A DNA stretch of 64,000 bases from Gymnopilus junonius (lineage: Eukaryota > Basidiomycota > Agaricomycetes > Agaricales > Galerinaceae): the NCBI GenBank assembly GCA_015501075.1, contig JADNYJ010000004.1, positions 558,001 through 622,000 on the forward strand. Reading direction: 5' to 3'. Both the position numbers and the translations under genes were made by a program. Positions 1 through 12,379 of this stretch are shown one piece after another (position 1 is the stretch's first letter; every line of letters starts with the position of its first letter). The notes under the pieces are model-generated. The model was given only the letters and a program-made list of their open reading frames with translations, was not told the origin of the DNA and did not search any database.

Positions 1-3000
1 GACAACAAAATTGGTTTTAAGCTTCGCAGGTGTACCGTGTCACGACCAAAAATTACACGGCAAGACATGAAACTTGCCATGGTGCATTGTATTCAAAGGG
101 CCGGCTGTGGACGCTGGTTCAGCGTTAGCGGAATGCTGTAGAATAATTGCCTTCAGGCTGGTGATGATGGAACAGCTATCTGCAAGGGATTACGCAGTCA
201 GAAAACGTACCGCATGTATGAGTAGGGAACAAGCAGAGGTGGAATGCAAAAACCATCCGGAAGCGTTTCTCAGTTTGCTCTCAGTGCTCATGAACGGGTA
301 CGTAGTAGTGTGAATATTTTCAGTTTCGTGGCAAAGCCGATAAATTTTCAAGTGACAACAAGTACGTCAATCCCACGACGCGATTTAACTTGCCAGTCTC
401 TAAATTGATCAAAGCAAGCAGATGAGTTAACTTTTTTGCATTCGACCGATACATGCATACCGATGACCAAGCCAGTTCCACAGGCACCCAATGTTGTGGT
501 TTGCATTTTTCCGCTGGATCTGGCTGTGGCTGCCGAGAAAGACAGTCAGAGTTGCTTGCCCCGCTGGACCTGTTCTTATATTCGAAAGTGACAATGAGTT
601 CACTTCGACAGACAGAGTTTCTGATGAACGAGAAAGAAAAAGGAATGATCATTGCAAAGGCTTAGAAGCAGGCTGCAGCGAATAAATTTCAGACCTTCAG
701 CCGGCAAGGACCCGCGATCATACATAGACATCAACATCCCAGTCCAACTCCTTTTCTCCCCACATACTCCTGCGGGCTTCGTAGATATCGAAGCGCCCTC
801 GACATTTCCGTGGTCCGACATATACAATTAAGAACCCTTCCGGTGATGATACTGGAGCACGGCTTGCGTATCGAAGTCAGTCTATCCTCAACGTCCAACC
901 GAAGGGTTCGACGTGCGTTTGGATGCCTTAAAAGTCGACTGACCTGGAACTTAATGTCGGTCACTAGCATCAACTGCAATCTGCTTTCACTTACCCGGTG
1001 ATATGGAAGAAGAGAGCGAGAAATGGTTACGCGAACGCTTCTATCTCAGTTTCGAGAATAAAAGGTGGACTCTATCTCAAGCACGACCTCTACCTGCCAC
1101 CCACTCCATAGAGGAGGAGGGTTGAAACCCAGCCAATGTTACGAGATCTGCTTGGTCCCTCCAGTCGTAGCAGCATTCGGTTTGGGTCTCTGTCATCTGC
1201 ATCTTCCCAACGGTCACATCGACCAGTGGCATGCCCAACTGGTATGAATCTTGGTACGAATAACTTGCGGGGCCTTGCATCGTAAAAAGCGCGCCGCGTT
1301 TGTCTGGGATCACTCCATTCCCATGGTAATATGCTCCTTTGGGCTCTCTCGTTCGTAACGACTCAAGTCAAGATCGAAGCATCGAAGAAGGACAGAACGG
1401 TGCCAGACGAGAATGGGCGCCTTTACGTGTGCAAGAGAAGGACGAACAGGGGACAGCCAGAGTAAGGAACACACATGTAAGTCGATGTCTCATAATGACA
1501 TCACTTAGTTTGTTCACTAGACGGTCTAGGGCAAGTGTCGGTCATTCTGGAGTTACGAAAAAATGTCTAATGAAGCCTTACCTTCACCTTTTAGGAACAC
1601 AGATACCCTACAGGAGTTCCACTGAAGATAAGGACCATCGTCCGTCCCATTCTACGTAGTCGTCCGGCTTTCTGTGGAGGTTGTTATCACATGCTTGGAG
1701 CTGCAGTGTCGGAGTGATACGACGTCACATAAGGCGCCTTTGAAAACTTGTTAAGGCTGTATGAGGCTCGATTCTTGTTCGACTTGCTTGCTGGACATGT
1801 TAAGCTGGCGGTGTGAACCTTCTGTTAGCAACGGTCAGTAAACTGTTGCAGTCATTTCTAAATGTTTTGAAGACGCACCAGACAATTCAGAGTTGACTCA
1901 TTCACCTATGTGGGGGCCTCGACCGCATGTTTGTCGACGAGTGAGGTGGGTGTTCGGTCTAGGAATCTAAGGCAACGAAGACTGAAGGATTGGCGGTTTA
2001 TATAGCTCAGCAAATTGCAGCTGATGCAATCGATGGGATGGGATGGGACAAAAGGTGGAAATGCACTGGCTTCTGGTCGAGTTGGGAAAGAAAGTTTGCT
2101 CAGCTGCCAGCAGCTTGAAAGATGGCCACTGCTTGTGGAAGCGGCAGACCGGCCTGGTCTCGAATTGGGTCCACGTCCATTTGGTTCGCCGGTAGTGGTC
2201 TATGTGGTTGATTGAGAGCTTTAAGCACTCGTTGTGCGTGAATATGTGCTTTGGACAACTTTTTCCAACCTTTTCCAACCGTTACGTTCGTAGAATTGTC
2301 CGAATTACGGTGAAGCAGGGGAAGACACGTTGAAGTTCGACTTGAAACGGTCATTTGTGGGGATTTGTGCCTCCTTATACTTCGTTATCTCACTCCTGTC
2401 CATGGGTTTCTTCCCCCCATCGAACCATTCTATATGTCTTCTTTGGCCAAACTCTCGCTTCTTAGATGGCCAGCGGAGTAAGCCATCAAAAGGGTCGATT
2501 AACGATTTGTGCATCGTAAACAGGTATGTGAGTTTGGAAAAGGCGTCGGAGATTTATCCTCCGGCTTCTCACTCATAACAGGTGGAGCACCTCAGCACGC
2601 TGACCTCCCAGCTTCCCCTTTTTGGTGCCCGTTTATCGGTAACAACGCTTTCTATCGACGTTTGCGGAGCATGCTAGGCTCACAGTACATATGTATTTTC
2701 TGTGGCGCAAAAATCCATGCCTATTCAGTGTTTGCGAGACTACACTATAAATTGCACTAACGCCCTGTCGGTGAGGATCATACAGGTGCGCAAAAGGCTG
2801 TAAGTCGAAGTCGAAGGGAATTGTATCCATCGCCGATCCTCGGCGGGAAGTAACTCAAAACGACTGTAAAAATTGTTCCCTTGTACAGCGTCAACATTAA
2901 ATAATTCCTTATTTATAAAGCAGGAAACAGTCGCTCCAGGCCTACATTTTAATTCTTCAGAAAGTACATACATAATCTCCATTCTGTTGGAATTGCTTCA

Positions 3001-3454
3001 ACGTTGAGACGTTGACTGTGGAATTGAAGCGGAACTGAACCCGCTGACATCGGCCAACTACAATCGGCACCGCCACATTGTTCCCTTTGCTTGGCTGTTG
3101 CGCTGCCATTTTTGAGTTTGAAGGCACTAGTGACTACTTAGTCTGAGCCATTTTTGCCATTTTTAGGTATTCTGAACAATCAAATTCATTAAAAAATGTG
3201 CACATTACGCTGTATAGTACTTGAAGGATGAGTTAAACGAACGAACACCTGCGCTTGACCTACCTAAAGTCGAAATCGAGGTGGTCCAAAATCTTATCTG
3301 TGAGTCTGCCAGTTGTGACAATCTAAGCGGCCTAAGCAGACCAAACAGTGATGTGGCTGTGTAGTCACCAAAATGTTAGTTGGAGTGACGTTATTCGACT
3401 GCTGCTGAGAAACCCTTCTTCGTTTTTTTTTAACATTCCGCGCGGGGATTACAC
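1..3454. other. 5' region without a supportable gene
   Basis: No open frame longer than about 110 codons shows a recognisable domain, signal peptide or consistent intron pattern. Some stretches (about 690-830 on the + strand, 1077-1313 on the - strand) have protein-like composition and may be remnants of decayed genes, but frames change and stops intervene and I could not assemble a gene. The last 300 bp before 3455 are probably the promoter of the sulfate permease gene; a T-run lies just before its start codon. Confidence 0.5.
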
Positions 3455-6358
3455 ATGAGCCACACTCCTAAACGTAATCCGGCTCTCAGGCCGCCTTTTT
3501 CTTCAACGACCGCCTCGACGAGCTCAATTACAGGTATCGACACAGTTGCACCTTCAGTTTCTCAGGACATGGATGAGAGGGCTGCTCTAATAGATGAGGA
3601 GAGAGCAGGAGATTCGTACGGTGCCGTGCCATCTTTAAAACAAGGTGAGATTCAAGTATAGGTTGCTAATCGCACATGGATTCGAGGAATCAGCACCTCG
3701 AGGTGGTGGTGTGCGCAAAGTCGCCCTGTTCCTATCGTTGACAAGTTACTGACGCATATATTTCTTAGGGGCTACTCCTGGACGTAGACAATCGACATTG
3801 GTAAAAAGAGTCAAATACTATATACCATCTACTGCTTGGATTCCAACTTATTCCTTCTCATTGTATGCATTGCAGGTTTTCGGATCTTACCCTACATTTA
3901 CTGACGGGTTGAGCTGCACAGATTCGCTGGAGACTTCCTAGCTGGCATCACTGTTGCCTCGATGCTTATACCCCAGTCGGTCAGTTATGCAACTTCACTT
4001 GCGAAATTAAGTCCAGTTACCGGTTTAGTACGTCTTACTTATTGTATTACAATACAGAGTTCCCTGATCCATCGCGTCTAGTTTTCAGCATCAATACCTG
4101 GAATTGTATATGCGTTCCTCGGCACTTCCAGACAACTTAACGTAGCCCCGGAAGCTGCTTTGAGTCTGCTCCTTGGACAGGCCGTTTCTGATATTCTGCA
4201 TGATTACGACGACCGACGTCATGGGCCGCTTGATAACTTAGGACTCAGAGTTGCCACTGTTATTACCTTACAGGTTTGCTTTGCCTTGGAACCATTTTTC
4301 TTTTCTTATTCTTGCTTATCTGTCGGCATATAGGTCGGCCTTATATCATTCTTGCTTGGTTTTTTCCGATTGGGGTTTATTGACGTGGTGTTGGGCCGTT
4401 CTTTATTGCGAGGGTTTATAACAGCCGTTGCTGTCGTAATCATGATGTGAGTATATTTTTTTTCTTAGTTATTCGTTTCTCACCAGTCTGATAGCGAACA
4501 GCTTATCCCTATGTTTGGACTGTCTGAATTACTCCATGTCCTAGATCCCGAGACGACTTTCGAGAAAGCCGCATTCCTTTTTCGATATGCACTCTCGAGA
4601 ATGAATCCCGTCACAACAATCATCAGTTTCTCTTCTCTTTTCGCTCTCGTTGCTCTTAGGTACATCAGGAATAGGTTTAAAGGTATCTGGTGGATATATC
4701 GCATTCCAGAAGTCCTTGTCGTGGTGGTGGTATCAACGAGTACGCCTTTATCTTTTGTCTACAAGTCCCATATTAAAGCAGGACATTTCTCAGTGCTGTC
4801 GGCCAAATTCCAATGGGACAAGGACGGAGTCGACATTCTAGGCGCTGTTGACGTTCACACAGGCGGTTCATTTTTCGAGTTCCCCTTAAAGCATTCCAAC
4901 TTCAAGTTCCTGCGCCGCACCACTTCTACAGCCGTGTCAGTATCCGATTCTAACTATTGCTTTATTGCATGTTCATGTGCTTTTCTGTAGTGTGATCGCT
5001 GTTGTTGGCTTCCTAGACAGCATTGTTGCCGCAAAGCAAAACGCCGCGCGCTTTGGATACTCTATCAGTCCTAATCGTGAGCTTGTCGCTTTGGGAGCTG
5101 CCAACCTTGCTGGGTCTTTTATCCCTGGTACCCTGCCTGCTTATGGATCCATTACGAGGTATCGACATGTGTTTCCATATTGTAGAGATTAACTTAAACA
5201 GCTTCTGCCACACAGGTCGCGAATCAATGGAGATATTGGTGGTCGCACGCAGATGGCTTCCTTAGTTTGCTCTGGCATCGTTTTGCTTGCTACCTTCTTT
5301 CTCCTGCCTTGGCTATACTATCTGCCAAAATGTGTACTGGCTGCTATGTATGGTTCATCTTCACTGGTGTGCTCCATAGCACTGACCATCTTATGAATGT
5401 AGCATTGGCCTTATAGTTTGGTCCCTTCTGGCTGAGACCCCGCATGATGTTCTATATTATTGGAGGCAAAATTTTTTGCTTTGCTCACTGCTTCTTCAAG
5501 AGCTGACGTAATCACAGAATGGGTGCATGGGTCGATCTCGCCATCATGTCGCTGACATTTTTCCTCTCTATCATATGGAACATCGAGGTCGGAGTAGTCG
5601 TTGGTTTAGTTGTGTCGCTTCTGCTGGTTGTCCATCGTTCCTCAAAGACTAGGATGACTATCTTGGGCAGAATTCCTGGGACAGATCGATGGAAGCCTAT
5701 CAAGGAGAACCCAGAGGCTGAAGAGAGTGTTACTGGCGCATTGATAATCCGTATCAGAGAAAACTTAGACTTTGGTATGCTTTAATATTCTTATCCTTCA
5801 ACAATCTACTCCTACTCATGACCTTCTTTTGCAGCTAACACCGCCCAGCTAAAAGGTTAGTCTGATTATGCTCTTCTTTTCTGCTCGTACTCATGAGGGT
5901 ATTGCGTGCAGAGCGGTTACGTCGTTTAGAACTGTATGGTATTGACAGGTTGCATCCCTCGGAGGAGCCACGACGGCAGCAGGCCTCTGTCCTCGTATTC
6001 CACTTAGCAGACGTAGAATCTTGTGATGCCTCGTAAGTGATTTTGTTCTAATCATCAACTGTCACCAACCTTGGTTCCCTTCATCTCAGGGCAGCCCAGA
6101 TATTTTTTGAATTATTAGAAGAATACAAAGTACGCTCCCTTCCAATGGCCTCTGTTCCTTTCTCGGCTGACATGGGCACCTGTTCAGAATCGAGGTGTGG
6201 GTCATTATATGGCCCATGTCCGACCACAATTACAGAGGACTTTTGAGAAGGCTGGCATCGTCGACCTCCTAGGCACCGACGCCTTCCGTGAAAACGTGGC
6301 CGATGCCATCGCCATCGTGGAAGGCATCCGACAGCGCGATTCTCTTTTTTCTCAATGA
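3455..6358 (+). CDS. SulP family sulfate permease with STAS domain
   Basis: This is a SLC26/SulP anion transporter, most likely a plasma-membrane sulfate:proton symporter. I resolve 14 exons: 3455-3644, 3769-3862, 3922-4027, 4082-4273, 4334-4446, 4495-4935, 4991-5158, 5216-5347, 5403-5465, 5518-5774, 5835-5855, 5912-6032, 6090-6129 and 6188-6358. Together they give 702 residues, a normal length for fungal SulP. An acidic, disordered N-terminus of about 75 residues is followed by the membrane region (about 95-545). That region holds the family signature LIPQSVSYA near residue 112 and the N-V-A-P-E-A-A-L-S-L segment. A cytosolic STAS domain fills about residues 555-702. All phases close without any frame repair. 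One oddity is the intron 5466-5517, which begins with GC rather than GT. Sulfate is the commonest substrate in fungi, but the sequence alone does not exclude another anion. Confidence 0.93.
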
Positions 6359-7343
6359 AAACCCCGCATTCTCAGGAGTGCGACCGCCCATTTAACGACC
6401 CATGGGATATCATCTTGGTATACTTCATAATAACGATTCAACGATTCTATTATGACGTGGACATGGAAACCTCAACGTGGATGTTTTGATGACGAGTTGC
6501 ATTATATTGCCCCACCAACACAACGTCCAGTCTTGTCCAATATTACCTCTAATTTGGTATTTTGTTACATAGATTACATGATCTTTCCCTCCCATAGACT
6601 CCGCTGTATCATAGTCACTACTTACCATTCCGTACTCATGTCTTTAGCTCAAGCTAATTCATTTGTTCTCATCTAGGGCGCGAACAACTACCTTTGGCTG
6701 TGTCGCTGCTTCTTGCCGGACTTGCTGGAGATATACGAGCACAGATACGTGGATGTCATACATGCGACCAGCAGTCGGCCTATCACCTCCAATGCGTAAT
6801 GATCTCCGTTTTCCGATCGGCGTTGCGGCTGCTGCGTCGGTGGCTAGAGATTACGGCCGTCGCCAAGTGTGTCTCAGTTGCTTCAGTTGCAGAAGGTAAG
6901 CAGAGTCCCTTTGCAACCCTTCAGTGACTCAAATACGCACACCCTCGCTCATCATATCGGCCTCGACCTCATCAGACAGTTGCTCGTGTACCTTTTCAGC
7001 ACTGAATTTACGCCAACCCGATCTACCAGATCCTTGACGGACCCAAACTGGGACAACAGGGCAAACTCGCGCCTGCTTTCCTGTTTTGGCCCTGCTATCC
7101 TTTATTGGGCTCGATTGAGGGATGACTCTAGCAGCCTTTTTACACTTCTAAGCCGCTGATCATATCAAATACAAAACCTCACCGTGGTACTCGTGCCCAA
7201 GCTTTCCGCAACTGATTTCCACTCCACGTGAAATGGAAGCTCGACTACGTTGTCTTCAAGACCACCGGTCTTATGGCGCCCCACAAAAGCTGAAGGTTCG
7301 TTGGTCGGCCGTCCCCCAACTTACACCCCTTGACATCGACACC
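6359..7343. other. intergenic, nothing recognised
   Basis: Open frames here are short, lack domains and have no consistent splice sites. The last part is the presumed promoter of the secreted-protein gene at 7344. An in-frame ATG at 7233 would add 37 residues in front of the signal peptide, so it is unlikely to be the start. Confidence 0.5.
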
Positions 7344-8636
7344 ATGAAGTGGACCACTTCCTTTGCCCTGTCTTCCCTCTTTATACTGCTTTCCACGTTC
7401 GATGGTGTACTTGCTTTACCCATGCCACCGCCGGGGAACCAATGCATGATAAACTACTGCCCTTCGTATTTTGCCCACTTCCCTCCACGAGGTCCCAGAA
7501 CCAAGCCTACTCTGTCTATGCCGACAAGGACCAATGCTCAGCGGCTTGCGGGAGGTTTGGGACCTAACCCCCCTATTCACCGTGGACTGAGTGAGTTTCC
7601 CTTCCAAGCTTCGTTTGTTTTCTTATTGATTCTTAAACGCAAACAGTAGGTACGCCGAGGCAACGTTGGGCTACATCGCCGTCTCCGTCTCCTGTGGTGC
7701 CCTTGAACCCGAAAGTCACGCACTGTGGTGTTGTCCGCCTGACAGACTCAAAAACGGACTCTCAGATTGGATATATCGGCAAAATTTCCAGTTCCAAAGG
7801 CCATCTATTCGTTAACGAATCCATCAGTGAAGCTGTTACTGTTTGTTTCAAACTCGATAAAGATTCTAGTACGGCCTCCAGCATCTCGATTGTTCTAGAG
7901 GTAACATTTCGCTAGAATCTGCCGTTCAACCTGCTCATTTTCTTTCTTACATAGGATTGGAACCTTAAAAGCGATTTTCCACTCTTTGCTCTGATCCAGG
8001 GAAGGGTTGATAAAAGCAGTGACATCGGACTTCATTCTTCTAAGTTAGTGCATACGGTTGACTTCCCATGATGTGCTAATTCGAGATTCTTTGCAGTTAT
8101 TTGACTCTGGGAGGAGTTGAATGGCCTGGGTGTAAGAATCATCTCACAAGACGCATCTTCCATCGAGTAATTAAGCTGACTCTTTCCTTAGCTCGGCCAC
8201 AGAGTCCTCCGAAGCTAATTGTCAATTCATACTCTTCCTACTGGGATGGGTTTGATAGAACCGCAGAATCTAGTGTGGTATTTATCTTTCCAACCAATCG
8301 TGGCGCATTTTCACGATATCTGATGCTTCCCGCGTTATCTAGTGGAATATCAATCTGACCACAGGGAAACTCACAGTGCAATGGACAAACTCGGATAGAA
8401 GTATGTTCAACTTTACCATATCCGATTCTTCTTTGATATTAATAATTCGACCTCTCAGGTCAACCAACCACCCAACTTTTTACGGTCGGAAATGTCTTAT
8501 ATGCCGGAGGAGATCTTGATGCATTCGTGACTCATCACTCTCGCGGAGCCATTCCTTTGGTAAGATTCTTTCTTTTTCTTCTTACTTCATTAATCCACAA
8601 CATCTTTTCAAGGCGATGCATTTCGTTCCCTGGTAA
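7344..8636 (+). CDS. secreted protein of unknown family, copy 1
   Basis: I do not recognise a named family. Eight exons (7344-7590, 7647-7900, 7955-8043, 8097-8131, 8192-8277, 8343-8400, 8459-8559, 8613-8636) encode 297 residues. The start was chosen because it puts a classic signal peptide (hydrophobic core about residues 7-24, ending near ALP) at the N-terminus. A Pro/Ser-rich linker follows, then a domain with the short motifs IGYIG, NYLTLGG, RTAESSVW, W-x-N-S-D and YAGGDLDAF, and a short tail HFVPW. The gene at 21686-23057 is a clear paralogue. Exons 4, 6 and 7 have identical lengths (35, 58 and 101 bp, after one base is repaired in copy 2) and all intron phases match. The protein is probably extracellular or cell-wall associated; its function is unknown. 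No frame repair is needed in this copy. Confidence 0.85.
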
Positions 8637-9718
8637 TGAACAACGTCTCAGGCACACAGATTTAACGAAAGTTTCTCTTCTTTGTATGTATGAACAACTG
8701 GCATATGGACTTGAATTCTCGTTATCACATGGACTATTTCTTCTGAGGGGAACGGAGAAATCTCTAAAGACAGGTCAGAAGACTAGATACCATAGGACCA
8801 AGTAGCAATTGTAGTTAAATTCAAGGATCGGTGAGAATGGTTATGAGGGTTTGCCGACTCGGTCTTCCAGGACTCTCAGACCGGTTAAACAAGTGAACAT
8901 TAGAAACCAAGCTTTCCGCCTCGATTAATGAGGTTTTAATCTATATAAACACCGACTTGTGTGTACTAATATTAGCCTCTTATCTATACCTAGCCCCTGC
9001 CTTAGTAAAATTCTACTATCAGGTATATTCCTGGTGACTGGTTGCAGGGTTCAAAGCTAGCTCTCGGATCTTATTGCTGTGGGCATTAAAATGTGAAAAT
9101 ACTCGGACTCTTTACTGGTGTTCCTACCGGCGTCTAACCGTTTTCGAGAGTTCCCAAAACGAACTTTTGACCTGCTTGGCAATGCTTTCTTATGCCCTGT
9201 CTCAACCTCTCTACACGAAAGCAACATGGGGCCACATGCGACATTTATGGGCGGAAGGCATTTAAAACTGCCAACTGTTGATGTCTAAGTGATGTACCAC
9301 ACATCGGCGTCCTGCTGGTAGCCTTTCTACTGCCTGAAAAGACTTTCAACATTTGTCAAGAATTTAATTCACTTAGTTCCCTCGAACTGTGTCTACGCCT
9401 CTATGTAGGCTTGTACCAGAGAGGAGCTACCTCCATGATCATTTGCTCGTGCTTTTGATATCTGGCTTCCTGCGCGCCGCATCGCTTTTTAAATTCGAAT
9501 ACCACCCTCCTGGGTTTTCGCCATGTCAGCTTCCTAAACTTGTCAGACTAAGTATAGAATCCAATTACCTCCGTCTTGATAAGCTCAGTCCTTTCCTAGT
9601 CTATATGCGCCGACGCTACCGATCTGGGGTTTCTGAAGTAGCTTCTGCGCCAGTATTCTGTCATTATGTGGTTCCGCAGGTTTGCTCCGGCTAATTGCAG
9701 AATGAAATAAGTGTGGCA
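8637..9718. other. intergenic, nothing recognised
   Basis: About 1.1 kb of AT-rich sequence with only short, domainless open frames. It separates the secreted-protein gene from the glycosyltransferase gene and includes the upstream region of the latter. Confidence 0.5.
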
Positions 9719-9726
9719 TATAAATA
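9719..9726 (+). promoter_or_regulatory. TATA box of the glycosyltransferase gene
   Basis: The octamer TATAAATA lies 49 bp upstream of the ATG at 9775. This matches the consensus TATA element and suits a regulated gene with a short 5' leader. The transcription start has not been observed. Confidence 0.5.
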
Positions 9727-9774
9727 CTTGATCCAATATTCGCATTCTCATCCAAGCAACCTTCAGTACCGCAG

Positions 9775-11879
9775 ATGAGTTTTAAACACATTCTTTTCTC
9801 CGTCTTTCCAGCTTGGGGTAAGCGAGGATTTTATGTGCAGTCTACTTCGAATGCTGACACGAATCGACTACCAGGCCATACAAGGCCTTTCTGCATTTTG
9901 GCAGCACGCTTGGTCAAGGAACACGCTGATATCATCGTGACGATGATAATCGGTCCGTCATATCTTAGCCTGGCTCAGTCAGAAATTTCCGCAGAATTCG
10001 GGGACAGAGTCCCTGATGAAATTCGCCGACGTGTCAGGTAAAATTTGTGAACAGATTGGATATGAATAAATGACAGACAGCACTCAATGATAAGGTTCTT
10101 GTCGACGATCCCACCTATACAGTCTGGAGATTTCATAGGCTCCATGAGAGCGCTTGTCGAAACTTATGCAACTGCATATCAGGCCCTCTCACAAGCAAAG
10201 ACGATTTCTTGCGCTGTGGAAGGCACAATTTTCGATGCTATTCCTCCTCCTGTTGTCGTGATTCTTGACGTTCGTCGCCATCTAACTGCCTTTGATTCGT
10301 CGATCTGTAACACTGTCATAGTTTATCGCACTACCTCAATTGCAGGCCACGCGCGCAATCTCCGGTCGTTCTGTCCCAATCATAGCCTGGGTAACTGGGC
10401 ATATGAGTTCAACGACGCGCTGGTTTCTTCCAGAATCAGCCGGCGGAATAGGCGACCTAGGCGCGAGGATCGACGCAGAGGTGGCTCGCACCGGAAGTTC
10501 TCCTGAAGAAATTGGGGAAAAGGTAAGCAGTGTCGGATATCCATTGAATATTCGTTACTTTCTCCCTGCCTAGTTGTATAAGCAGGCAGTTGGAAGAGTC
10601 GTCAAAGTCATCGGCCTCCCGGACATGTACGACTACGAATTTTTCCCGCAGAAGGTGCGTCTTGTGGTAAATTGGGAGATGACATTTGTTTGAGAACCTA
10701 GGGATTAATAGCTTCCCTTCAGCGTACCTATATCTATGTTCGCAAGAGCAGCTTTTGAGTGAGAGCCCTCTTTCTCATTAATCCTTTTGTGAAAGTTCAC
10801 ATACATCAGTTTCATGAAGGAGTGTGACGCCGAGATTGTGGCCACATCACATGCCTTCGAGAACGAATTGTTGAATACACTCCAATCTGGCTTGCCTGAC
10901 TGGAAGAAGGAAACCTATGTCGTAGGGCCCCTCCTGCCTTCGGGTTACGGTATTACAGGGCAGTCAGTCACAGGCTCAGACGAGATTCAAGCTTTTCTGG
11001 ATGAAAAGTTTGAAAAGCACGGCCAAAACTCTGTGCTGCTTGTACGTCTCCTCTATCGCTTAATGCCAGCAAACCTTGATTATGATGTCGCCCCTCCAGA
11101 TATCTTTCGGAAGCGCTTTCTGGACGTCGGCGCCCGAATATTTAGAAGAAATTGTAGAGGTTTTGATAGAAAAGAAGTTTCCTTTTGTGCGTGTGCGCTG
11201 ATTGGTAACCGAGAAAGTAGGACACTTTTACGATCTTCCCTCAGATCTGTTCTTTTGCGTCGCCTATCGCCAAGATCAGTCCAGAGATGGTCCAAAAAGT
11301 GAAGTCATCAAGCTTGGGAATATTGCAACAATGGGTGCCGCAACAATTTATTCTGAACCACCCGGTACGTACATAGAGACCTGATGCAAGACCAATCATG
11401 CTTAATTTATTGCAGGCCACTGGATGGTTGTTGACACACTGCGGTCAAAGCAGTGTTACGGAGGCTCTCGCGGCAGGAGTTCCAATGTGAGTTGACTATT
11501 GACTATTGTTCCTGATCGAAAAGCAAACCAATACCTTATTTTGATCATCTATAGGATAGCCTGGCCATTTGATGCCGACCAACCCGCCGCCGCCGCCCGT
11601 TTGGCAGAGGAACTTCATGTTGCCTTCGAGTTGGTAGAAGTGAGGACAGGTGAGACTGGAATGAGGCCTCTGCTTCGCAACGGCCGCACTGCAAAAGGAA
11701 CACGAGAGGCTGTTGGCCTTGAGTTTCGAAAGGTCATCGACGACTGCCGCAGTGAAAAGGGTTTCGAGATGAGACGGAATGCAGAAAATATCAAGGTGAA
11801 GCTATTAGAAGCATGGAAGGAGAACGGCAAGAGTAGGCAGGAGTTATCAGCCTTTCTCGACAAGTATGTCTATGCGTAA
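9775..11879 (+). CDS. GT1 family UDP-glycosyltransferase
   Basis: This enzyme should transfer a sugar from a UDP-sugar to a small lipophilic acceptor such as a sterol, terpenoid or phenolic. Eleven exons (9775-9817, 9875-10037, 10095-10269, 10346-10522, 10574-10654, 10712-10758, 10810-11041, 11100-11186, 11245-11364, 11416-11486, 11555-11879) give 506 residues, typical of the family. The N-terminal half carries the acceptor-side segment starting AWGHTRPF. The C-terminal half has the nucleotide-sugar site: Q-Q-W-V-P-Q-Q, then T-H-C-G-Q-S-S-V-T-E (His about residue 383), then G-V-P-M-I-A-W-P-F-D-A-D-Q. Family knowledge says the His and the terminal D-Q contact the UDP-sugar. No transmembrane anchor is evident at the C-terminus. 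Phases close without repair. The acceptor of intron 2 (AAG at 10092-10094) is weak but gives the only open frame. The acceptor substrate cannot be inferred. Confidence 0.88.
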
Positions 11880-12379
11880 TTATCTGCAGAATGCCGGTGT
11901 CCACTATAAAAACTTCAAGTTGTTTTGGTTTGTGGTCTCTTTCTTGATACAGGTACATCAAGCAGGTTTGGGTGATTTTAAGATGTTCAATATCTGTACT
12001 TCGAGCAGAACAAAGAATAGAGAAAGCTTGGACCAGAAGCAGAATATTCAATACACTGCGCATAAGTCACAAGCTTAGTCACAGAAAATCATCCATGCTA
12101 GCACGTGATATACGCGTGGCACACGTCGCCCACGCTGTCCCCATTGGCATTTCATTGTCAACATTATAATTGGGGTTCTTACTTTACTCGGACTTTGACT
12201 TCATCTTGCCATCATCTAGATACGTGGAGCTCTCGTAAGACTTTCACTTGGAAGCCAAGGGTTCTGCAGCATTTCGTTGGACGAGGCAGCAAGATTTGCG
12301 TCGTACTATAGGCCTGGTATTTAAGCAACGCTGAACTAACAGCGCCTTGGATTTGAAGTTATCAGCAAACCACATAACC
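11880..12379. other. intergenic, nothing recognised
   Basis: About 500 bp between the glycosyltransferase stop and the DnaJ start. It presumably holds the 3' end of the first gene and the promoter of the second. No distinct element stands out. Confidence 0.5.

Noticed and set aside
690..1060. Plus-strand stretches that read like protein (near 690-830 and 1018-1080)
   Set aside because: Frames change, stops intervene and neither splice sites nor one-base repairs gave a continuous gene.
1077..1313. Minus-strand open frame with protein-like composition
   Set aside because: It ends abruptly, lacks a start and a plausible neighbouring exon, and no domain could be recognised. Kept only as a possible remnant.
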